From: Anthonomus grandis grandis
Taxonomy: Eukaryota > Arthropoda > Insecta > Coleoptera > Curculionidae
Assembly (NCBI RefSeq): GCF_022605725.1
Contig: NC_065547.1
Coordinates: 25,523,167 to 25,587,166, forward strand
DNA: 64,000 nucleotides
Direction: 5' to 3'
How positions within the stretch are numbered: position 1 is the first letter of the stretch; every line of letters begins with the position of its first letter. The notes under the pieces were generated by a model. That model ran no database searches and had not been told where the DNA came from. It was given only the letters and a program-made list of their open reading frames with translations. The translations under genes and the position numbers were made by a program. Below are positions 12,691 to 23,825 of this stretch, one piece after another.

Positions 12691-15600
12691 GTTGACTAAA
12701 AGAAACACAATTTAAGTATTAAGTAAGTAGTATTACATAAAAAAAAAACAAATTTTTGAAAATATCGAAAACTCAAAGCAAAATTATTAAGTAAGTATAG
12801 AGAATTATGGCTATCTTGGTTTTTAATAAAGCTAAAATATATCATTATGAATTCGGGGGAAGTGCATTTAAAATAACATATTCTTTCTTAATACAGGTTA
12901 CGGTTGAATCGGATATTTATGATTTCAACTTAAAACGTGTGCATTTAATCCTGCCTTTTAAGTTTTTAATTAAAGTTTTACGATAGAGAATATAACAATA
13001 AATAGTAGAAATAGTCTTAAACTTGATGCTACTTATCATATTCGGAAAAATTATGAGGCAATATTCAAGTATTTTAAGAGGGATTTAGAGAAAAGCTGGC
13101 TGCATGATATACATGGAAATAATGTAGCATCAATTGATTGATTGCGTGGTTGCAAATGTAGAGTAAGATTTTGTTCATCCCTGGCACTGTATTTTAACAA
13201 GTAAAGCAAGCAAATATTTAATATCGTGTTTTTTTAGTTAGTATTATCCTCCAGTTACCGATTCTTTCCTGAGTGGTTTAATGTAGAGCATTCAAAAACT
13301 TTAATATTTATTATAAATCTTCATAATAATATTTTGTATATAGGGTGCGATATAATAAGAACAGCTATTTTGCTATTAAAAAAATTGACAAAACGACTTT
13401 TGAAAAAGAAAATTACTCTACTTAAGTCAGTTTTTTACTTGGAATTTGTATATTGCATTAGCAAAATGATGTCACAAGTGAAACACTGATGTTTGACACA
13501 CTATGGTTAAATATCAAGTTTTTTAGAGAGATTTTCTCTTTAATACAAATACCCAGTTTTTTGAAATTATGAAAAGCATGCCTACAAACCGTTTTCTTAA
13601 CATAGCTCCACAGGAAATATTAATCTTAAATGTTATATTTTGATGTCTACCAATTTAATAAATATTATGACTGGAAATATCTATGTCATTCTCTCGAACG
13701 GATACCTCCTAATTACAGTAATTTAGTGAAACATGTAAAACATATAATGCGGACATTTTCGGATAAATTGGTATGAACTGTGTAATAAAAAATGCGAAAA
13801 CCATAATTTTTTCTCTTAAGAAAAAATATGTCCCGTCATTCTTATTTATCTATAGGTTGACTTGGAAACTTGAGGAAATTTCTTAATAATGATGAAATTG
13901 CACGTTTAAAAGAAAAATAATAAAACTAATAATTAAGATAATGCACGTATAATGATAACAGTTTTTGGAACTATTAAAAATCATATACAATCTAACATAA
14001 CCTACCTTTATAGACCATATAATATGATATCCTGAATAGTTTTTCGGAAAATCTATACCTGAAAATAATATTTTACACATAATTCCCATTCATCAGTAGG
14101 TGGAAAAGTTGAGGATAGAACAAGGATTGAACAATAAATAAATACCTATTTTTATTAATTCTAATGAAATATATGGCCCTGATTTTACATGTAAGGCTGA
14201 TAATTGCTTTCACTATCCAGTAGTTTCATTGTCACTTTCACGCACTAGCTGATATATTTACATACCCACTCCGGCGAGACCGACTTTGAAGAACAAGTAA
14301 AATTTCTTTAACATTACTTTAAACTTTCATATTGATAAAAAATTACAAATTACCTGCATGTCGAGATGTTGTCCTGTGCATTATAGTTATTATTGCTTAA
14401 ATTTTAGTTCAAAAGCAGACATCAAAACACTTTGGGGTGTTAAAGGCTGGTTATGATAGTCATGGGTTATGATAGACTATTGTTGTAGTCTTGTACCATT
14501 GTCAACATTTTATTAGGTAGCTGTAGTAAAAATATTGTTAGTTCTGGGTGATGTTTTAAGACTCTGTGGTAATAAAACTAAATTGAAAGAGCCTAGGAAA
14601 GACAAAGAGCAACCACCATTAGAGGAATGAGCACTTATTGGCTGAGTGAAGGATGATGCGGAAGTGCGTCTCTTTAAATTAAGGTATGAGTATTTTGGCA
14701 TCGAGAGAGAAATTGGACAGTCATTTTAATATAGCTTAACTGAATATCACTTCAAGACCTCCAATGTGAAGAAAATGTTCATTATTCCTAAAGGGATTCA
14801 TGTTTCCTAAAGAGATACCTACTTTTTCTTACTTATAATTTGGAAAAGCTTGACCTATAGCTTCTTTTATTATAGATATGGGAAAAACTACAAATATCGA
14901 TTGAGACACAATCCTATGCTGGACGTGCACAAACTGTCGGAATCGATGAAAAAAATCGAAAATTTGTTTGTGTTTGCTTGACAAACTGTCGACAATTTGA
15001 CCAATAAAATTGATCAGCCTGTTCTGGGACATAGTTCAGTAAATTCTAATAATAATAATTATTAATTTGCCCTTCTGAGTTTAACTGGGGTCGAACTGTA
15101 TGGAGAACAATAAGAGCTTATTACCCCAGATAAGCATATAGGCAGGGCTTTAATGACGTTTAATTATTGTTTACTATTCCAGGAATATTGCATGTTTTTT
15201 GAAAAAAAATATTGATTGTTCATTGTACTGGTAAACATGTTCATAGCTGCTGGACAATCAGCTGATCACAACAAGCGTAGAGTTGCGGCGTTTGTATCGA
15301 TATTTTTTAGAGCCCTGATTACCGGCTCGTGAGGCCCTAATTTTCGCAAGTTTTCTGATTCGAAGGACCGCACTTACATGGATTCAATTAAATTAAATAA
15401 GCATGCAAGTACTTTGAGACATCTTCTTCTCATGTTCTCTTCTGTTACTGACAACAAAAAAAACAACTCTAAATAAATCAACCCCTAACATTTTAAACAA
15501 ATTCCATATGACGGTCATATTACATCAAAAAATACAATAAAAAAAAGTAAAAACCAATAAATCGATAATTTAATCCATAAATACCTACCGTACTCACTTA

Positions 15601-16659
15601 GCACGTACTCAATCATATACTTATAAAATAAGTATATGATTCATAATGAGGTAATCCAAAATACTACTGCGATCCTGGTATTCAATAAAAGCCATAAACA
15701 AGGTTGGCAACGCAAAACAGTAATACACGAAGTAAATAGGAACCCCAGTAATAGTCCACGACGATTTTTTCTGCTAAATAAAAATCCCATTTGGCCGAAT
15801 TCCCATTAAACCCAAAATTAAACCAATTGAAAGGATACCGACTTAAGCACTGGTAACAACAAATATATTAGTTGTAAAGAAGAGTATTTCAAAGGTATCT
15901 TAGTAAATAATTTGAAAATAAAAAGCTTTTAGAAAATAGTTTGATTTTTTATGTTACTACCATCATATCTATCAGTAATCTCATAAGTTTCATTCCTAAT
16001 TTAAAATTACGTAAATGACATATGGCTTACACAAGATATACCAGAATCTGTTATGCGATAAGTAAAATTATATTTTGTTAATCGATTATTTACAGAATTG
16101 AATTAGGTTCGTAAACAAGTAATAAAAACCTAATTATTATTATAGTTACACGTAAATTTCGAAGAAAGGGTAGCCTTAATTCCAGAATAGCCAAAATCCA
16201 AAACAAGAAATAGATGAAAGAAAGTCTTTTCAATTCTTTGAACGGTTCTTTATAGTCTACTAAATAACAAATCGTTATTTAGTCGTCAACGAGCAGATGA
16301 ATAATCATTTAATCTTTTCTAAAATTATTCGTATTTAAATTTTTCAAAACCACTTCTCGATTGTTTTTCCTCAATTCAGTCTAGATGAGATTTTGTGATC
16401 CCACATGACATGATATGGAGGGAAAAATTCTTAGTGACCACAATTTTTTTGAAAATAGTTTAATAATATTTTGATCCTCATTTAAAATACTTCTTCATTA
16501 CATGCATCGATATAACTTATTCTTATGGAAGGAACTCGTCCATTATCTCAAAGAGACCTACATAAGTAGAGACAAAATAAAAACACACAAGTCTCCGCCT
16601 CAAGATATATATTAACATATAACTAATAATAATAATAATATACAAAGGCAGAATTTGGT
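12691..16659. other. AT-rich sequence, nothing firmly recognised
   Basis: About 4 kb without a supported gene. At 14,520-15,030 a few short frames on both strands look slightly less random but match no domain I know. One perfect hairpin at 15,611 is listed separately. Confidence 0.4.
15611..15641. repeat. Perfect 13-bp-arm hairpin
   Basis: AATCATATACTTA, a TAAAA spacer, then the exact reverse complement of the arm. Confidence 0.85.
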
Positions 16660-17860
16660 TGTGAAATACAGCTACGAGCTGCTGAAATAGTACAAGCTGG
16701 TGTGGACATCCTAGAGGCCGCAGAAACTGCAGATTTAAATATTAAAGCATTGTAAGGAAGTGTGGCAGATATTTGAAGAGATTGATGATGTAAGAGAAAT
16801 ATATACTGGTGCAACAAGAGCAATAGAATTTATCCAACCAGCAATATTACTAACAACTAGTTAAGAAATTTGCTTCAAAATATCCATGGCGTTAGTGTCA
16901 TTGCTGCAACAGTGGAGAATAGGTTACATGAAATCAATATTCCCGTCAGATGGCCCATCAGAGCTTCAGTACTATCCCACGGAAATTGTGCAAAGAGATT
17001 AGGATAGGTCAAAGAACATTAATATATACTGGTGCAACAAGAGCAATAGAATTTATCCAACCAGCAATATTACTAACAGCTAGTTAAGAAATTTGCTTCA
17101 AAATATCCATGGCGTTAGTGTCATTGCTGCAACAGTGGAGAATAGGTTACATGAAATCAATATTCCCGTCAGATGGCCCATCAGAGCTTCAGTACTATCC
17201 TACGGAAATTGTGCAAAGAGATTAGGATAGGTCAAAGAACATTAGAGTGGGCAAGAAGATATAATGCAAGGCGTAAATGGCAATGCATTAGTTTAATCAA
17301 TGAGTCAAGATTTAGTTCACTACCAAATTAGTTTACTACCTGGTATAAGAAAGCCGCGGCCTTGCAAACACATTGTGTTTCTTTTGCAAGCCGTTCAAGA
17401 AGTTGACAGCTATTAAGGCGGAATTTTGGTCGTTTGGCCTGTAGTTTCGATAGATTTTTGGACAAATCTGGCTCCCATTGAAGGTTCCCATTGTTCATCA
17501 ACACGTGACAGAATTTAATCAAAATTTTGTACTTACGCACAGTAATGCACGTTCGCATGCTGCCAGAACCGCTAGAAACTTTTTGAAGCAGCATAATATT
17601 CAGGTATTACCATGGCCTGCTAAAGCTCCTGACCTATATCCTATCGACCATTTTTGGATATGTTGAAAAGGCGCGTTTTAAATCAAAGAATGTTGGTCCA
17701 GACAAGGGAAGAGTAGCAGAGAACTGTATTCAAGACCAATAGCTACAAGTTGGAGCAAAACAATTGACAATTCAATTAAGAGCATGCCAAGTAGATGTCC
17801 ACCTGTTATTATTAACAGGATTGTTCATAAACTCTACTAACAAGTTTTTAAGTCGAATTT
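16660..17860 (+). pseudogene. Tc1-like transposase relic
   Basis: In order along the plus strand: a degraded N-terminal helix-turn-helix (ALNTK-like and VYRCW-like remnants near 16,735-16,770); VSVIAATVENRLHEINIPVR followed by WPIRASVL, matching the Tc1 'vs..TVrnRLhe.gl.arrP' block and present twice because of a tandem duplication; LEWARRYNARRKWQ and SLINESRFSS (about 17,247-17,320), matching 'hleWar.h..W...q.W..vlFtDESrF' with the first catalytic Asp changed to Asn; then an open piece at 17,478-17,666 with FVLTHSNARSHAARTARNFL and VLPWPAKAPDLYPIDHFW, where the second catalytic Asp is Ser and the third (PIDHFW) is kept. The tail near 17,770 (SIKSMPSRCPPVI) matches the Tc1 C-terminus. Many stops and shifts are present. 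Clear TIRs were not found. Confidence 0.88.
16801..17244 (+). repeat. 223-bp tandem duplication inside the Tc1 relic
   Basis: 16,801-17,021 and 17,024-17,244 are almost identical. I see two substitutions (CAACTAG/CAGCTAG and CCCACGG/CCTACGG). Both copies carry the same mutations of the Tc1 helix-turn-helix, so the duplication happened after the element had decayed. Confidence 0.93.
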
Positions 17861-18049
17861 TCAAATTATTTATTAAATTGTGTTGTAATTCCTTTGCCCC
17901 CTAGTCAATTCTTGATGCGTGTATTGATGCGCTTAACAATGAATACAAATAGAGCAAAAATTATAAATCCATAATATAATCAAATAATAATCTTGCAAAA
18001 TAATATTATAATAAAGAAATACAAATCAAAATTACTATTAATAAAAAAC

Positions 18050-18480
18050 TAAAAAAGAATCAGGAAATCGGATTCTATGAGACTCGCTTAAACGATGTTT
18101 ATTTTGTCTATCAACGAATCCGCACATCATGCACTCGGATATCCTGTTGAATGGAAATGGATTACATCTCTGCCGGTTCTATTTACCTTGATTTCCATTA
18201 TTAATCTCGCTCAGGTATCGATTACGGGCTTTTACAATCGTTTACGGGGCCAAAATTAGACGCGGACATTCTTCAAGCACCGTTTTATATCATATTACAC
18301 GTAATAAACGCATGTTTAAGGCCCATTAAAATGTTCCTATTACGCCAATGATTTTATAGCCAGTAAAAACACAATCGTCGCACCAAATTTATTTATCTGT
18401 CACATCTGTCGTTTGGTTAATATTTCAAAACGCGAATATGTTCAACAAGTGCAACAGGACAAATAGATTTGGTTCACGCT
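18050..18480. other. Less AT-rich unique island, possible conserved non-coding element
   Basis: This is high-complexity sequence without a reading frame (for example TTTACGGGGCCAAAATTAG near 18,241). It is unlike the surrounding filler and unlike any transposon I recognise. Conservation is inferred only. Confidence 0.25.
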
Positions 18481-19355
18481 TGTCTGGAAACGGTCCTTTA
18501 ACACGCATATTTTAACTTTTTTGTTTGATTTTTGTATTTTCGAGAGGGTGATATTAAACTGGACTTAGTGTAAGAGAATGAATAGCGATGCAAAGATTGT
18601 CTTGATGTAAAGGTTTAAGTCTTAGTCGCTGGCAGACATAAATAAAATTTGAAAAGATTTTTGAAGAGATCAAAAGTTCGTTAGTTGTTAGCCAACGATA
18701 AATGATATTAAAGAATTTTCAGTTAAGTTTAGCAAAATCTTATCAATTCTCCGCAATGACAAATTCAGGAAAATTATCTGTTTTCTTTATTTTTTTTTAA
18801 TGGTGATTTCTGGAGCATAGGGTAGCTAAAGACAAAATTTGTAAAATTATGGAAGATGATGATTGAAATGTCGATATTATTGGCAAAAAGTTAATGTTAT
18901 ATGTGACGTGTTAGGGACTGCACCAAATTTACATGCTTGCCAAATATTTTTATTAGTGCAGAAATACCAATGTAATAACAGAAGCACAAGGCATTAGTTC
19001 ATAGAAAATGATAAAGCTTTTATTCTCCATTTGGGATTTAATCGTAGTTAGTAGATTAGGAGAAATACTATTTTTGTATTTTTAATTTAGACGTATTATT
19101 CTAATATATCAACTTGTGAGACCAAGAGGGCGGGATCCAAACCCGGGATGTTTTGAAATGTCCTTGGAGTACGGACATCTTCTGGATAATAATTTTGTAG
19201 AAGCCAATGAATTTTAAATTATCTTTATTTAATGGAGTTTCAGTGTCCTTTCAAAAAATGAGTTGAAATGCTAAAATATGGCGTCAACATGCATTTTTTT
19301 AAAATAGAACAATCTGTACATTATGCCGTTTTATACATTTATAATATAGTGTGTG
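18481..19355. other. AT-rich sequence up to the Ginger insertion, nothing recognised
   Basis: No supported feature. Confidence 0.45.
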
Positions 19356-19359
19356 TAAA

Positions 19360-19513
19360 TGTTAGGGTCAATAGTCGAATTCGGGCATTGCCCGAAAAAT
19401 ATACGCGATTCTAGTTTTGAGCAAGAAATATTTCCCAAACCCGAAAAAAATATTTTAAAATAAACAAAACTAGTTTTGCGCAATCTGAAATGAACAGAAC
19501 TAGTTCTGTATAT
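19360..19513 (+). repeat. Ginger left terminal inverted repeat
   Basis: Pairs with 26,050-26,224. It contains a small palindrome CGGGCATTGCCCG (19,383-19,395) and three copies of a CTAGTT(T/C)TG motif (near 19,411, 19,470 and 19,500), which could be repeated binding sites for the transposase. Confidence 0.9.
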
Positions 19514-19634
19514 TTCAGCTAAAAAGTAGGGGTATGTTTTTGCTATTGTTTTGAATTTATTTCGTTTGTGCTCGGGAAATTATAAATATCACAATTATTT
19601 TGAGTACGATATTTAACCAATTACCTCTATAAAA

Positions 19635-19975
19635 ATGCAAGCTGAATTCGAGTCACAATTAGTTCGGTTATTGGAAGCTTCAGATACTCAAAAACATAAT
19701 CTTATAGGGCAAGATCATTACTTCACTATACTTAATGATGTAAAGGAGGCAAATTTGTGCAAAGTCCAATCAAAACCCCTACCTGCTAAACAGTACAGAA
19801 AAATAAAGCGTTTTGAAATAATAAGTATGAGTGGCGTGGAAAAGTTAATTAAAAAACACAAAGAAGATTCTGATGCCATACTATATTTTGTTTCCGCTGA
19901 TGAGTGTGTCCTATCGTTCACCAGGCACATATTTCTACGGGTCATAAACGGCATAAAGGTATGTCTCGGAACAAC
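19635..19975 (+). pseudogene. Ginger transposase, N-terminal part
   Basis: Starts at ATG 19,635 (MQAEFESQLVRLLEAS). It continues with a segment typical of KRBA2-like/Ginger proteins, in which a 'y.vl..gGveKLIkk' block (here ISMSGVEKLIKKHKED) precedes 'yyvs.de.v..i...HiatGH'. After one frame shift near 19,927 the sequence reads HISTGHKRHKGM, the His pair of the H2C2 integrase zinc finger. The frame ends there because the inserted foldback complex begins at about 19,964. The matching second half of the finger resumes at 24,043 with EEELKKKYATLL. The role in a live element would be the N-terminal domain of the integrase-type transposase. Confidence 0.8.
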
Positions 19976-20140
19976 ACTAATTATTTACTAAATCTAATTT
20001 TAATATTGTACCGGGTGGCCAACTAAGAATGGACGTCGGCGATATCTCTGGCCCCAATAGTGGTAGCGTCTTGAAAAAAAAATTTGTAATAAAAGTGGCC
20101 AAAAAAAATGCTGGAAATTATTTTGAAGTTCATTGGTCAA

Positions 20141-20455
20141 CCGCTAGAGGGCGCGACAGCTTCTTTAAATCTTAAAATTGCATTTTTGCCAAAAAACCTG
20201 CAATAACGTACACCTCAAAATATTATATTAATATTCTAGGAAGATTTCCTCACAAAAAAGTTTCTACAAAAATTTCTGTCAGTTGTCAAATAAAGTGGTG
20301 GGGGGCGTCTTTAGCTTGAATAAAGAAAACAGCTGAAAATCAGCTGTGACTGGACCGATTTTTTTTAAACATATTTTTTTTTAAGTCTATTGTTGCCTTA
20401 TTTTTTCAACCAAAAAAAAATTCAAATTACTTTTCCTAAAATCCGCTAGAGGGCG
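20141..20455 (+). promoter_or_regulatory. Two CTCF-like motifs in the left arm of element A
   Basis: CCGCTAGAGGGCGC at 20,141-20,154 and CCGCTAGAGGGCG at 20,443-20,455. Both match the CTCF core consensus as I know it (CCASYAGRKGGC) at all but one position, and the first ends in the GGCGC favoured by insect CTCF. Binding is an inference. The motif may only be a conserved piece of this repeat family. Confidence 0.45.
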
Positions 20456-21088
20456 TTGACTTGTGACTAACCCTTTCTGACGGATTATTTCAAAAAACTC
20501 AAATGCAACTATATATATTTTTTTACGTCATTAAAAGCGGGGAAGAAAACCAAAGAAATTGGTGAAAACGGCACTTCGATATCACTTGTTAAACTAAACT
20601 TATTAACAAAATAGTGTCTATTCGAAAATAAAAGTGATAAAAATGCCCATAAATTAGGTACTATTTGCTTACACAAGCTGAATAAACTCGTATTAACTAA
20701 GTATTTTTAAAAAGAAACAAACTCAGTAGTGTTTTAGAAAATCCGAGATATAGAATTGATCGTTATACGTTTATTTATTACAGGGTGTTAACTAAATAAA
20801 GTTGACCAAATTGGCCTATTTTGGGAAAACTGTGCATACAGTTTATAGTTCTTCTATAGGAAAGTTTTAAAAATTTGGCACCATACCATACCATAGAAAA
20901 GTTAATTAAAGATACAAAAATCAAATAATTTGACACTTTTAACAATTTTGATGATACCGGATGTAGATGAAAACCTGCTTATTTTAAATAGAACACTCTA
21001 TAATATGTTATTTGATATTTAAATTCTATATACAATTTTAAGAAATCTTAGGTGGTACAATAAATAATATGTTATACACATAATTTAT

Positions 21089-22326
21089 TTAGTGCCTCCC
21101 CAAATGTTCAAAATGCATTCCATCATTTTCTATGCACTGAAACATCTTTTGTTCGGTAGACAAAGCTGCAGTCTCTACCTCAGCAAATGAGAGAGTTTGC
21201 ATGCAATCCCTAATCCGGCCAATCATATTTTGTCGCGTCGTAGGTCTTGTTGCAAAAACAATTTCTTTAACTCGACCCCATAAATAAAAATCCAGGCACG
21301 TTAGGTCTGGTAATCTAGCCGGCCATGGAAAGGTACCGCCCCGTCCTATCCATCTACCAGGGTAGGTAGCATCTAAAAACTCCCGAACATTTCGGGCGAA
21401 ATGTGCTAGACAGCCACCGTGCTGGAACATCACTCGTTGGCGAATTTCAAGTGGCACATCCTCTAATAAAATTGGTAATTCCTCCCTTAAAAACTGCAAA
21501 TAATTTGAACCATTTAGTGCGTTGTTAAAAAAAAATTGGCCGATAATTCGACCTCCTAATATTCCTGCCCAACAATTTAAAGACCAACGGCCTTGATGCT
21601 GGACTTCTTGCATACAGTGCGGATTCGTTGGTGACCAGTAATGAATATTGTGGAGATTCACGCCTCCATTCCTGTGAAATGTAGCCTCATCTGTCCACAA
21701 TATGTTTGAAAGCACCTGAGGATCCTCTACAATCATACCCAAAAGCCAGTGACAATGGTCTAGCCTTCGGTCAAAATCTTGTGCACTTAATTCTTGATGC
21801 AGGACTAAATGATATGGATGAAACCTGGAACAAGATGATGACTGCTGATTCAACAGAATAGACCAATCTGGTGCTTTTCGTGTAAAAATTAATTAATTTT
21901 ACATTTAAGGCATCATCATCAAAAAATGAACTCTCCTTAGGAAAATTAAGTCTCATCGCGTATAGTGAAGATTAATATCCAAAAGATCGCTTACCTGTAC
22001 TCCTTAAGAATATTCTGAACAGTAGTTCGATTTACTCCCAGGTCGTGCGCTATTGTTCTAGTACTTAAGTGAGGATTAAACTCGACGTAGGCTAAAACAT
22101 TTATTATGTTGTCTTTGGTGCGTCCCCTGCGTTATCTCCGAAACATGGGCAGCCGAACGTTTCCAGTCGTTCGCAAACGATGTGTGATCCGAAGAAAAAC
22201 TTTTGCAGTAGGATGGCGTCTATCAGGATACTGATGCACATACACCCTTGCAGCAACTGTGGCATTTCTCATACGTTAATAATAAGTACCTATTATGTCA
22301 AACGCCTCTTCGTTTGTATAAAGCAT
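21089..22326 (-). pseudogene. Transposase of element C, nearly complete
   Basis: Minus strand from ATG 22,326: MLYTNEEAFDIIGTYY, a stop, then RNATVAARVYVHQYPDRRHP (DUF4817 helix-turn-helix). A second stop precedes GRTKDNIINVLAYVEFNPHL and TIAHDLGVNRTTVQNILKEY. Then 121 bp (21,874-21,994) bounded by CAG/GTAAGC and ...AAAAG could be an intron or an insertion; a plain GT-AG splice does not restore frame, so I leave this open. The remainder (open from 21,873 to the stop at 21,089) has ILWTDEATFHRNGGVNLHNI (first Asp), LNCWAGILGGRIIGQFFFN, MFQHGGCLAHFARNVREFL and LPDLTCLDFYLWG (third Asp). The second catalytic Asp of the usual 'QqDGaPAH' is Gly here. Two stops, the lost Asp and the frame problem make it dead, but it is young compared with most relics. 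Confidence 0.93.
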
Positions 22327-22369
22327 TGTTAAACAAAGCAATACGAAAAACAGAGATAAAAAGTTAAGG

Positions 22370-22490
22370 AACAAAAAACTTGAACAAAACACAAAAAACT
22401 GGAACAAAACAGGATAAACTGGAACAATACGAACAACTGGCACAACACGAAAAACTGGAACAACACGGAAAACTGGAAAAACAAAGTTCA
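22370..22490. repeat. Imperfect tandem repeat, about 17-18 bp unit
   Basis: Plus-strand units like AAACTGGAACAACACG occur about six times. They lie in the 5' region of element C, between its right TIR and the transposase start, where they could be transposase-binding or promoter repeats. Confidence 0.8.
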
Positions 22491-23014
22491 CAATACGGCG
22501 AACTAACAAGAAAACTATTGGATGTTATTAGCGAGACTTAAAAACGCTTTAACAATCGCAAGAAGAGACGCTAAAATGACATGCTTCCATGGTTACCTGC
22601 CACTTTTGTTTCCATAGCATACTAACTCAACTTTTCTATGCACAGTTTTCCCAAAATAGGCCCATTTGGTCAACTTGGTTTAGTTAACACCCTGTATAAA
22701 TAAACGTATAACGATCAATCCTGTATGTCGGATTTTCTAAAAGAGTACTATGAGTTTGTTTGTTTAAAAAAATACTTATATAAAAGGAGTTTATTCAGTT
22801 TGTCTAAGCAAATAGGAGTTTATCGCCATTTTTTTCATTTTTATTTTCGAATGGATACTTTTTTTTATAACTCTTGTTTAAGAAATGATATCGAAGTGCC
22901 GTTTTCACCAGTTTCTTTGGTTTTCTTCCCCGCTTTTAATGACGTAAAAAAATATATATAGTTGCATTTGAGTTTTTTGAAATAATCCGACAGAAAGGGT
23001 TAGTCACAAGTCAA

Positions 23015-23331
23015 CGCCCTCTAGCGGATTTTAAGAAAAGTAATTTGAATTTTTTTTTTGGTTGAAAAAATAAGCCAACAATAGACATAAAAAAAATATG
23101 TTTAAAAAAAATCGGTCCAATCATAGCTGATTTTCAGCTGTTTTCTTTATTCAAGCTAAAAACGCCCCCCCCACCACTTTATTTGACAACTGACAGAAAT
23201 TTTTGTAGAAACCTTTTTGTGAGGAAATCTTCCTAGAATATTAATATAATATTTTGAGGTGTACGTTATTGGAGGTTTTTTGACAAAAATGCAATTTTAA
23301 GATTTAAAGAAGCTGTCGCGCCCTCTAGCGG
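23015..23331 (-). promoter_or_regulatory. Two CTCF-like motifs in the right arm of element A
   Basis: CGCCCTCTAGCGG at 23,015-23,027 and GCGCCCTCTAGCGG at 23,318-23,331 mirror the left-arm pair in opposite orientation. All four copies are intact although the arms have otherwise drifted. Confidence 0.45.
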
Positions 23332-23464
23332 TTGACCAATGAACTTCAAAATAATTTCCAGCATTTTTTTTGGCCACTTTTATTACAAATTTTTTTTTTC
23401 AAGGGGCTACGACTATTAGGGCCTGAGATATCGCCGACGTCCATTCTTAGTTGGCCACCCGGTA

Positions 23465-23792
23465 CAATGCAAGTACCGCCCCATTGGCTAGAGAAGCCAT
23501 TAAAAATAGCTACATATTCCAAGATCCTATTGGCTGGTTTAGTTTACAAATTAGTTTGGGTTAGTTCAGGTTGGTTTGATTACCTTAAGTTGGTTTGATC
23601 TGGTTTGTTTTGATTTACCGTATCGAATAATCAAAAAAATGAACTTAATCTAATCAAAACCAACCTGGACTAACACAAACTAATTTGTAAACTAAATCAC
23701 CCAATAGAATCCTGAAACATGTAGCTGTTTTTAACGGCTTGTCTATCCAATGGGACGGCATGCTATGGTGCGTCCGGGCGGTACTTGAGTTG
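23465..23792. mobile_element. Foldback MITE B, about 328 bp
   Basis: Almost the whole element is an inverted repeat. CAATGCAAGTACCGCC at the left end pairs with GGCGGTACTTGAGTTG at the right end, and the inner arms share TTAGTTTACAAATTAGTTTG. The right arm has about 22 bp (near 23,753-23,775) missing from the left. TA flanks both sides (23,463-23,464 and 23,793-23,794). It abuts element A with just one TA between them. Confidence 0.85.
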
Positions 23793-23825
23793 TACAATAT
23801 TAAATTAATTTAGTAAATATGCCTC

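Larger units (their letters stand above)
20781..22694 (-). mobile_element. Mariner-like element C (DUF4817/DDE family), inserted at the centre of element A
   Basis: The ends are inverted repeats of about 58 bp: CAGGGTGTTAACTAAA at 20,781 pairs with its reverse complement ending at 22,694, with about three mismatches. TA flanks both sides (20,779-20,780 and 22,695-22,696). The 1,914-bp element codes for one transposase on the minus strand and has a tandem repeat between its right TIR and the start codon. The insertion point is one or two bases from the centre of the 770-bp-arm palindrome. Confidence 0.92.
20011..23462. mobile_element. Foldback element A with about 770-bp inverted arms, split by element C
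   Basis: The left arm 20,011-20,780 starts CCGGGTGGCCAACTAAGAAT, and the right arm 22,695-23,462 ends with its exact reverse complement. The arms stay alignable over their whole length with scattered mismatches. TA dinucleotides flank the element at 20,009-20,010 and 23,463-23,464, as expected for a Tc1/mariner-mobilised foldback or MITE. The arms have no transposase. Without element C it is about 1.54 kb, and its centre reads CGTTATACGTTTATTTA, a TTA, then the reverse complement. Confidence 0.88.
19981..23820. repeat. Palindrome whose centre received two TA-flanked insertions
   Basis: The left half (19,981-20,010, ending TTAATATTGTA) and right half (23,793-23,820, starting TACAATATTAA) are reverse complements except for two single-base indels. 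Joined, they form a palindrome of about 55-60 bp centred on GTAC. Between the halves lie element A (20,011-23,462), a TA, element B (23,465-23,792) and a TA. The halves themselves sit within the larger insertion that splits the Ginger finger domain. Confidence 0.82.

Noticed and set aside
20011..20780. Element A plus element C as a single transposon with 800-bp TIRs
   Set aside because: C has its own terminal repeats and its own TA duplication, and the bases outside C form a continuous palindrome without it. Nested insertion is simpler, though not proven.
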